A DNA stretch of 6,922 nucleotides from UBA1151 sp963579925 (GTDB lineage: Bacteria > Chloroflexota > Dehalococcoidia > Lucifugimonadales > Lucifugimonadaceae): positions 1 to 6,922 of the forward strand of contig CAUZJA010000152.1 in NCBI GenBank assembly GCA_963579925.1, in the 5' to 3' direction. The notes beneath the pieces were generated by a model, which saw only the letters and a program-made list of their open reading frames with translations, did not search any database and was not told the origin of the DNA. Within the stretch, counting starts at the first letter, position 1; each line of letters starts with the position of its first letter. The position numbers and the translations under genes are program-made. Shown here piece after piece: positions 1-5,836 of the stretch.

Positions 1-257
1 TCTTGCGGGAACTGGCTATTTAGATGATCCGCCACCTTCTGAGATACGCCCGCCGTATTCCCTGCAAGTTCGCCTACATCGCGCCAGTTCCACGCGTCTA
101 TATAGTCATCCGTACCAGCGCTACCATCAAACATAGCAATCGCGTCAATGCCCTCTTGAAAACGAGGGTCCATTTGAGCACTTACAGTGCCGTCATCACC
201 CTTCGCCTGAACCTGGGCGGGAATCTCTTTCCAGTACATGATCCGAACGGTAGCCAG
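1..257 (-). CDS. Virulence factor family protein (C1-cluster small protein), partial
   Basis: The minus strand encodes a small protein whose C-terminus runs off the left edge; 85 complete codons are visible. It contains MYWKEIPAQVQAKGDDG near the N-terminus, then MDPRFQEGIDAIAM, an acidic GTDDYIDAWNW stretch and VSQKVADHLN. From memory this matches the small 'virulence factor' family (Pfam Virulence_fact), whose members begin with a YWRDIPAQV-like motif and a DDYLAEW-like motif. Those genes commonly sit beside methylenetetrahydrofolate reductase and methyl-THF:corrinoid methyltransferase genes, as here. Its biochemical role is not established; the name is historical. Start choice: the first ATG is at 239, but it lacks a ribosome binding site and would leave the motif at the very terminus. 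An in-frame CTG at 257 lies 8 nt after AGGAG (270-266) and gives MATVRIMYWKEIPAQV, a better family match. An in-frame TGA at 275-273 excludes a longer form. The gene begins 4 nt after the upstream gene's stop, so it is probably translationally coupled. Family assignment is fairly sure, function unknown. Confidence 0.75.
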   Translation of the reverse strand, partial: MATVRIMYWKEIPAQVQAKGDDGTVSAQMDPRFQEGIDAIAMFDGSAGTDDYIDAWNWRDVGELAGNTAGVSQKVADHLNSQFPQ

Positions 258-261
258 CGGA

Positions 262-1314
262 CTAACTCCTCTTCAATTTCAGGCGACCATCACGATGTGC
301 GGTGATGTAGTTCATGCAGAAATCGTCGTTGCCCGTCAGCATATCCATCGCGATTTTTACCCGCTCTGAATCCAGATCGAGGTCAAGTGCGGTCTGAACC
401 TTGGTCGTGACCGGGTCGATGATGCCGCTATCTGCTCCGTGCTCGATGCACAGATGCAAGAACACATCATTCACCAATCGACGATTTGGAATTCCAAATG
501 AGACGTTGCTTAGTCCACCGCCAATGTGAATTTCCTTGCCAAAGTTCTTCCGAAGCTCTGTCACGGCATCCAGGTAGTGCATCCCGTATGCGCCATCCAC
601 GGCGATAGGGAACACCAACGCATCAACGTGTATGTCTGCAGCCGGAATGCCCGCGCTGAGGCACGCTTCCACAACTTCTGACGCATTGGCAACGCGTTCG
701 GCAGCGTCCGATGGCATACCCTCGCGGCCTGCCGCGGTGACCACCACATGGGCCTTGTGCTCAACTGCCATATCTACTGCCTCAATCCGCTCCAGCGCGA
801 TTGAGTTGAGCATTGGGCGCCCAGACGAGCCATCGTAGGCAGACAGGCCTTCTTCGATGATATCGGGAAGAGATGAGTCGATGCTTGGTGGCAAAGTTGA
901 GTGGGCCTGAACCGTCTCCACTAGCCACTTCATTGATCGCTTCTGCTCATCCACCATGGGCGATACTTCATCAACATTCAGATCTAGAAAGGTTGATCCG
1001 CCCGCGGTCTGCTTCTCTATTTCACGGATGATGTACGCCGCCCCATCGGCACTCTCTTCAGGATCACCATGCAGACCCTTCCAGACGGCGATCATGAAGT
1101 GCTTGTGTTGGCCCTGATCGTACGCCTGTGACTCTTTAAAGTGCTCTGGCACGATCATCAATCGATCAGTCCCCTCGGCATCTTTCCAGGTGATCGCCTC
1201 GGTTCCGTCATCCAGAGTCTTCGCCCTGATGCCGTTAACAAGAACTATGCGGGTAGCGTGAATGTTCTCGCCAATAATCGAGAACTGGTCAGCAGATTCA
1301 ATAGCGCGTGGCAT
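262..1314 (-). CDS. Methyltetrahydrofolate:corrinoid methyltransferase-like protein (pterin-binding)
   Basis: A 350-residue cytoplasmic protein of the pterin-binding TIM-barrel superfamily (dihydropteroate synthase, AcsE/MtgA-type methyltransferases). Expected role: transfer of a methyl group between tetrahydrofolate and the cobalt of a corrinoid protein. Visible motifs, in order, are IGENIHATR (14-22) on the first strand, FLDLNVDE (109-116), SIDSS (144-148), LNSIA (169-173), DALVFPIAVD (231-240) and GGGLSNVSFG followed by NRRLVNDVFL (265-286). The GLSNVS...NR.L.N..FL block is a signature of methyl-THF:corrinoid methyltransferases rather than of folate-synthesising DHPS. Its Asn270 probably corresponds to the pterin-contacting Asn of AcsE. 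The protein is about 85-90 residues longer than AcsE (about 262); much of the excess is an insert at about 22-90 after the first strand. It starts 14 nt after the reductase stop, and AAAGGG (1330-1325) overlaps that stop 10 nt from the ATG. The partner corrinoid protein is not in view, so the natural methyl donor is unknown. Confidence 0.85.
   Translation of the reverse strand: MPRAIESADQFSIIGENIHATRIVLVNGIRAKTLDDGTEAITWKDAEGTDRLMIVPEHFKESQAYDQGQHKHFMIAVWKGLHGDPEESADGAAYIIREIEKQTAGGSTFLDLNVDEVSPMVDEQKRSMKWLVETVQAHSTLPPSIDSSLPDIIEEGLSAYDGSSGRPMLNSIALERIEAVDMAVEHKAHVVVTAAGREGMPSDAAERVANASEVVEACLSAGIPAADIHVDALVFPIAVDGAYGMHYLDAVTELRKNFGKEIHIGGGLSNVSFGIPNRRLVNDVFLHLCIEHGADSGIIDPVTTKVQTALDLDLDSERVKIAMDMLTGNDDFCMNYITAHRDGRLKLKRS
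266..270 (-). promoter_or_regulatory. Ribosome binding site deciding a CTG start
   Basis: AGGAG on the minus strand lies inside the last codons of the upstream methyltransferase gene, just before its TAG stop. It is 8 nt from the CTG at 257 and 26 nt from the first ATG at 239. The spacing favours CTG as the initiation codon of the small downstream gene. Confidence 0.55.
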
Positions 1315-1328
1315 GTAAATATCGCCCT

Positions 1329-2942
1329 TTACCGGCTCTTTTGTCCTTCGGAGTTTGATGAATGGTGATCGCGTTCACGGAACGTGTTGCTCCAAGCGGA
1401 CGTGCCCTGCAGGGCACCATTCTTAAATATCACGGGTCGATCAAGCATCTGTTCTTCCTGCCCAATCGACTTCAAACGATCATAGGCCCGAGACCAGATA
1501 CATTCCTTGTCCAACACCTCACATTTGCCATTTTTGGTTCCGCCACACGGGCCATTGCGCTGATTCTTGACACACTGCGATTCCGGGCATAGGTAGGCGG
1601 TGTCAGGGAGTGAGCAATCGCCACAATCCTGGCATCCATACATCGGGATCTTGCTGGCCTGTTCTGCAATGTGCGCAATCCGCTGCACCGGGCGTGGAGT
1701 TTTCTCCAGCCCCTTGTAGACCAACTCTCCCAACTTTCTGCCTGGAGCCTTCACGTCGAAGAACACATCGTGGGTCAGTTTGCCAAGCGTGAACGCTGGA
1801 GATTGAATCAGACGTTTTCGATTCTTAGCAAATCCAGTTTTGGAGGCCAGGTATTTTTTATTAATCTGCGAGGAAGCCAAGCCGGTATCAGGGTCCTGCT
1901 CGAAGTAGTAGAACTCCTCCGGCAACGGGTACTGAAGTTCGCGCGCGAAATCCTTCCAGTCATCCTCGCCAAATGATTTCTCAATTTCGAGAATCGTTTC
2001 GATGCGTCTCAGGCTCGGTCGCCCTGATAAATAAGCACCGCGATATCCAATCCCTTTTAAGATGGCGATCTGTTTCGCCGCAAGTTCATGAAAGAACGCC
2101 CTCCCCTTGTCCTCTGACTTTGCTTGCTTGTTCGCCATCTCTACCAACTCAGCAGAAGCGTTGATTCCCGGCACACCCCATCGATGAAAGAACCTGGCAG
2201 CGGGAGCGGAAAGCAGGAACACGGAGCCGATCAGAGGAATGTTCATCTGCTTGAGCGCCATGTAGCGCTTAAGTTCGTCCAGTTTTCGGGAATCGTACCC
2301 AATCTGCGTGATCGCCCATTCCGCTCCAGCGCGTATCTTGTACTCCAGTTTGAACAGTTGAGGCAGGTACTCTGACTCTTTTATCTTAAAGGGCGAAACA
2401 GCCGTGCCAGGGAAGAAACCCGTCCGCATGGTTGGGGTCCGCGCACCAACAGACCTGTCAGGCGGTGGAAAGCCCTCATTGAGCCGACGCATCATTTCAA
2501 GCAGCCCAACCGAGTCGATATCGAATACCGGCTTAGCCTGACCTGCGTACCCAGCTGTTGGGTGGTCACCAGATAGCGCTAGAACAGTATCGAAGCCGTA
2601 ACTTCCAAGTGCCCAGAGCCTGCTCTCAATTCCGTTGCGGTTGTGGTCCTTGCACGAGACACCAATGAAAACTTCCTGACCGCGCTCATGCAGTTGCAGG
2701 CCAAGTGCCTCGGGCCGGTTATTAGGGTTGCCGCCGGGGTTGTCTGTGAGCCCCAGGATGTCAACATCGGGGAAGTCTACAAGATCATTGGCAAGGCGAG
2801 CCATGCGAGAGGCGGGCTCTTCCATGGCAAGGCCGCGCGTAGCCTCAATCTCTACGCCGAATATGAACCGGTTGGCGTCCCCCATGAGATCCCGAAGAGT
2901 AGTCCGCTCTGGCGGTGAGTTGATGTTTTCTACGAAGGTCAA
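1329..2942 (-). CDS. metF: Methylenetetrahydrofolate reductase with C-terminal MetV-like cysteine domain
   Basis: A 537-residue protein that interconverts 5,10-methylene-THF and 5-methyl-THF. The N-terminal part (about 14-320) is a MetF-type FAD barrel: FGVEIEATRG (28-37, with the Glu expected near the active site), LALSGDHPT (121-129, matching the flavin-contacting Asp motif) and AEWAITQIGYD (207-217, equivalent to the AITQ-FFD block of E. coli MetF). The C-terminal region (about 380-525) carries the MTHFR C-terminal/MetV-type domain with eight cysteines at 437, 440, 443, 452, 457, 466, 474 and 481, including CQDCGDC and GPCGG. Such Cys sets bind a metal or Fe-S centre, and in acetogens MetV is the electron-handling partner of MetF. 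The length is nearly twice that of E. coli MetF (about 296). The start is uncertain: TTG at 2942 is the only usual start codon ahead of the LRDLM segment, an in-frame TGA lies at 2954-2952, and no ribosome binding site precedes it. The next ATG (2885) would remove sequence that looks conserved. Probably first gene of the minus-strand operon. Confidence 0.9.
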   Translation of the reverse strand: MTFVENINSPPERTTLRDLMGDANRFIFGVEIEATRGLAMEEPASRMARLANDLVDFPDVDILGLTDNPGGNPNNRPEALGLQLHERGQEVFIGVSCKDHNRNGIESRLWALGSYGFDTVLALSGDHPTAGYAGQAKPVFDIDSVGLLEMMRRLNEGFPPPDRSVGARTPTMRTGFFPGTAVSPFKIKESEYLPQLFKLEYKIRAGAEWAITQIGYDSRKLDELKRYMALKQMNIPLIGSVFLLSAPAARFFHRWGVPGINASAELVEMANKQAKSEDKGRAFFHELAAKQIAILKGIGYRGAYLSGRPSLRRIETILEIEKSFGEDDWKDFARELQYPLPEEFYYFEQDPDTGLASSQINKKYLASKTGFAKNRKRLIQSPAFTLGKLTHDVFFDVKAPGRKLGELVYKGLEKTPRPVQRIAHIAEQASKIPMYGCQDCGDCSLPDTAYLCPESQCVKNQRNGPCGGTKNGKCEVLDKECIWSRAYDRLKSIGQEEQMLDRPVIFKNGALQGTSAWSNTFRERDHHSSNSEGQKSR

Positions 2943-3122
2943 ATTATGTGATCAGTTTCAATTCTGAAAAGTTCAATGTCCCTCTGATTATGAGTGTCAA
3001 ATGGCACTTTCGACCATTCATCCCGTACGCCGCTGGAATATCATGCGCCTAATTTCCTTGTAGTGAAAGATCAAAATCCTCATGCCCGCTTAATTATTGT
3101 TAGTGAACAGAAGGCTTCCCAG
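2943..3122. promoter_or_regulatory. Divergent intergenic region between metF operon and metallohydrolase gene
   Basis: This 180-bp space separates two divergent transcription units and should hold both promoters. On the minus strand a perfect TTGACA lies at 3000-2995. The best -10 at 18 bp is a poor TTGAAC (2976-2971). A good -10-like CATAAT (2992-2987) has only a weak -35 ahead of it. Near the metF start there are two ATTGAA direct repeats (2977-2972 and 2962-2957), a small dyad TTTCA-ATTC-TGAAA (2956-2969, plus strand) and a second CATAAT (2948-2943). On the plus strand the stretch around 3090-3100 is AT-rich, but no convincing -35/-10 pair stands out. The space is too short for a full cobalamin riboswitch, and I see none of its elements. 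Confidence 0.4.
3109..3114 (+). promoter_or_regulatory. Ribosome binding site fixing the metallohydrolase start
   Basis: AGAAGG lies 8 nt before the ATG at 3123. It supports that ATG over the in-frame GTG at 2994, which has no comparable site upstream and would begin in the middle of the divergent promoter region. Confidence 0.65.
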
Positions 3123-5729
3123 ATGACAAATTCCACAACGCTAGATATTTCAAGCTCATTCACCCACGCCCCATCAGACGCCGCTCCTTGGGCCCCTGCA
3201 ACAGCAGACGACATTCAGCGCCTTCCATTTGGAGATCAGATTTTCTGGGGAGTTCCGTTTGCACTGTCAGAAAGCGGCCTCGTGGTTGCTGGTGAGGGTG
3301 GTGTATCTAATTTCATCTCGATTCGGGTTGATCAGCCAGCGAACTACCTCGTATTCGCACACTTCTGTGACTCAAAAGCCACTAAAACCACTCCGGTAGG
3401 GGACTTTAGCGATCCACAAACCGCGGACTACGCTCAACCAGTAGTCACCGCACCGGGTGAGGATCTTGGCACCTATGTGATCGTTTATGAAGATGGCACG
3501 GAAATATCGCACCCCATCCGTCGACGGTTTGAGGTCAACCAGGTGGCATCGCGAATGCAAAGCGCATTCGCAGCGAGGCCACATCAGGGCATGATGGCGC
3601 TTGATCCACGCGGCCCGTACCCAAAGAACCAGTGGGGACGGATGCAGACCGCCGTCAACGTTGGTGACTTTGGCCCACTGGAGCAGGTTCAGGCCGTAGA
3701 TCAGGGTGTGTCACCGGCCTCATGGTCCATTTTCGCCCTGCCTAATCCACATAAGGAGAAAAATGTTCAGTCGTTGCGAGTCGCGCCCAGTGGCGCGGCA
3801 GCAATCGGAATTGGTGGAATCACCGCTTTCACCGGAGCATCGCACCCACTGCGACTCAACCAACTGGAGACCATCGAAGTCACCTCCCAAGCTCCCGGTT
3901 TCGAAGCAGCAAGCGCTGAAGTATCCGTGGATCAGGGCGTTGTGGCCCGCTCGCGTCCATCCAACCCCTTTAGCCCCGGAGCGTGGATGGCCGACCCGGT
4001 GAAGGGTTGGGGTGAACACATTGACCTTGAGCATTCTGGTGACTCACTGATCGTCGATCTCTCCGCAACCAGTGATGCCTCTCTCAGCGTGGACGGCTCC
4101 GAGATTCCTGCAGGTGACCTGTACGAATCTGGCCAAGCCACCAGCGTAGACGGCAAAATGCACGCCAGAGTCCTCACAGAGAAGCGCGAGTGGATCTCTG
4201 TCAAGATCAAAGCAGACGACCTGTCAGGCACTACGCCCGCCCGCGTGCACTTCCGGTCTGACGACGGACGCTACTTCCCGCCCTATGGCCATCGTCACGA
4301 AGTTAACGACAACTGGTTTGAAGATTACGGCGCAGACCTGAAACTCGGCTCGACCAATTACGCCTACGTAGACGGCGAATTCCCAATCGAGCTACCCACA
4401 GGCAAGGTGTACGCCGAAATTTCAAAAGGTTTCGAGTACGAACCTCAGCGAATTGAATTGGATATCAAGCCCGGTCAAACCGAGTTGGATATAGAGTTCA
4501 GCCGCATGACCAACTTGCGGCAAGATGGCTGGATCACTGCGGATTCCCACACCCACTTCATCTCTCCGGATACAGCGTGGCTGGAGGCACAGGCAGAGGG
4601 CCTCAACATAATCAACCTTCTGGCCGCACAGTGGGGTGACCTGTTCACCAACGTAGGCGACATCACCGGCCAGGCCGGGTTCGCTAGCCGAGATGAAACC
4701 GTTGTGTGGGTCGGTTCTGAGAACCGACAGCACTTCCTTGGGCACATCAGCATGCTTGGCACGCAGGGCGCACCAATCTTCCCAATGTCCACGTCAGGTC
4801 CGACAGAGGGCTATTTCGGCGATCCAACATGGCGAGCGATGAGTGAGTGGGCAGACGAATGCCGGGCAACCGGCGGTGTAGTCGTCGTCCCGCACTTCCC
4901 GTTCCCATACTCAGAAGTAGTGGCTGAAGTTGTTCGCGGCCGTGTCGATGGCCTGGAACTCAGAGACTTCTGGGCACCAACGATGGACACATTTGCAATT
5001 CACGAGTGGTATCGCCTCCTCAATACCGGCTACCGGGTCTCTGCCATTGGGGGGACTGACAAGATGTCGGCGGGCATGCCCGTAGGCGGCGTCAGGACCT
5101 ACGCGAACATTGGTGATGATGAGTTCTCATTCGACGCATGGGGCAGGGCAGTGCGCGCAGGGCGAACGTACACAACCAGTGGGCCACTGATGAGCTTGAG
5201 CGTTGAGGGATCACAACCCGGCGACGAGATCTCGTTGAATGGTAAATCCGGCAAACTTCAGGTTGAAGCGTCCGCAATTGGGACGATGCCGTTCCACAAG
5301 CTGGAGGTGGTGCTAAACGGTAAAGTCGTCGCCGAGTCATCGGCCGCGGAAGGCACCACGTCGCTCAGTATCTCGGAGCAGATCAGTGTTGATGGATCAG
5401 GGTGGATCGCAGCGCGAGCGGTCAGCGAACACAAAGCGCAGCACATCTGGCCGGTTCACTTCAACGCCCACACATCACCCGTGTATCTGAAGGCCAAAGG
5501 GAGTGAACTCTTCGATAACCCAACCGCGGAGTACCTGATCACCGTGATGGAAGGCGGCATGACCTGGCTGGATACTCTGGCCACACCAGCACCTCCTGCT
5601 CGACACGCTGCGGTGAAGAGCGTGTTTGAAGAGGCGATTGAAGGTCTCCGGGAGCGTTTGAGCGGAAATCACAGCCATCCGGCAAGCCATCACGGCCACA
5701 ACGACCACTCACATCCCCACACCCACTAA
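3123..5729 (+). CDS. CehA/McbA-family PHP-type metallohydrolase with His-rich C-terminal tail
   Basis: An 868-residue protein (numbered from the ATG at 3123) with no signal peptide or membrane segment, so probably cytoplasmic. The N-terminal half (to about 460) is beta-rich. It holds a sandwich-like block around 38-140 (FWGVPFALSESG, YVIVYEDGTEISHPIR) and a carboxypeptidase-regulatory-like fold at about 415-460 (VDGEFPIELPTGKVYAEI). The hydrolase core (about 465-690) carries PHP-type metal motifs: DSHTHF with His476 and His478, GSEN with Glu533, LGH with His541, VVPHFPFP with His591, GLELRDF (610-616) and GGTDK with Asp646. The core ends in VGGVRTYANI and RAGRTYTTSGP, typical of the CehA/McbA group. 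A further beta domain follows (about 690-790). The last 20 residues contain nine histidines in HSHP/HHGH runs, likely metal-binding. CehA hydrolyses the carbamate carbaryl, but most relatives have no known substrate and none can be inferred here. A 43-codon in-frame extension to GTG 2994 is open, but AGAAGG before 3123 favours the shorter form. It is transcribed divergently from the C1 operon and followed by a hairpin. Confidence 0.85.
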   Translation: MTNSTTLDISSSFTHAPSDAAPWAPATADDIQRLPFGDQIFWGVPFALSESGLVVAGEGGVSNFISIRVDQPANYLVFAHFCDSKATKTTPVGDFSDPQTADYAQPVVTAPGEDLGTYVIVYEDGTEISHPIRRRFEVNQVASRMQSAFAARPHQGMMALDPRGPYPKNQWGRMQTAVNVGDFGPLEQVQAVDQGVSPASWSIFALPNPHKEKNVQSLRVAPSGAAAIGIGGITAFTGASHPLRLNQLETIEVTSQAPGFEAASAEVSVDQGVVARSRPSNPFSPGAWMADPVKGWGEHIDLEHSGDSLIVDLSATSDASLSVDGSEIPAGDLYESGQATSVDGKMHARVLTEKREWISVKIKADDLSGTTPARVHFRSDDGRYFPPYGHRHEVNDNWFEDYGADLKLGSTNYAYVDGEFPIELPTGKVYAEISKGFEYEPQRIELDIKPGQTELDIEFSRMTNLRQDGWITADSHTHFISPDTAWLEAQAEGLNIINLLAAQWGDLFTNVGDITGQAGFASRDETVVWVGSENRQHFLGHISMLGTQGAPIFPMSTSGPTEGYFGDPTWRAMSEWADECRATGGVVVVPHFPFPYSEVVAEVVRGRVDGLELRDFWAPTMDTFAIHEWYRLLNTGYRVSAIGGTDKMSAGMPVGGVRTYANIGDDEFSFDAWGRAVRAGRTYTTSGPLMSLSVEGSQPGDEISLNGKSGKLQVEASAIGTMPFHKLEVVLNGKVVAESSAAEGTTSLSISEQISVDGSGWIAARAVSEHKAQHIWPVHFNAHTSPVYLKAKGSELFDNPTAEYLITVMEGGMTWLDTLATPAPPARHAAVKSVFEEAIEGLRERLSGNHSHPASHHGHNDHSHPHTH

Positions 5730-5760
5730 TCCCTGCCCAATCGGGGTATCGGACACAGGC

Positions 5761-5796
5761 AAGCCAGCGGTATCGTTATTGTGTACCGCTGGCTTT
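5761..5796 (+). terminator. Perfect 12-bp inverted repeat, probable terminator
   Basis: AAGCCAGCGGTA (5761-5772) and TACCGCTGGCTT (5784-5795) are exact reverse complements around an 11-nt loop. The hairpin is 31 nt after the metallohydrolase stop and 41 nt before the next start. The 3' side is followed by only one further T (giving CTTT) and then CTGACCC, so the U-tract is poor. It may be a weak intrinsic terminator or an RNA-stabilising hairpin. No other copy is seen in the window. Confidence 0.6.
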
Positions 5797-5836
5797 CTGA
5801 CCCATAATTCGATTTCTTACAACACCCGCAAAACAA

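Noticed and set aside
24..305. Plus-strand reading frame of 93 codons at the left edge
   Set aside because: It lies antisense to the 'virulence factor' fragment and the end of the methyltransferase gene, whose proteins match known families. Its own translation is Arg/Ser-rich with no motif.
262..1314. Folate-biosynthetic dihydropteroate synthase (FolP)
   Set aside because: It shares the pterin-binding fold, but the GLSNVS/NR.L.N..FL block and the adjacent MetF indicate a methyl-THF:corrinoid methyltransferase.
2951..2980. Short leader reading frame ahead of metF (TTG AAC TTT ... ACA TAA)
   Set aside because: About ten codons ending just before the metF TTG. Its AGAGGG is only 3 nt from the TTG, too close for initiation, and the peptide has no attenuation-like run of codons.
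2943..3122. Cobalamin or SAM riboswitch upstream of the C1 operon
   Set aside because: Context makes it plausible, but no B12-box-like sequence, SAM-type stem set or terminator hairpin was found, and the space is short.
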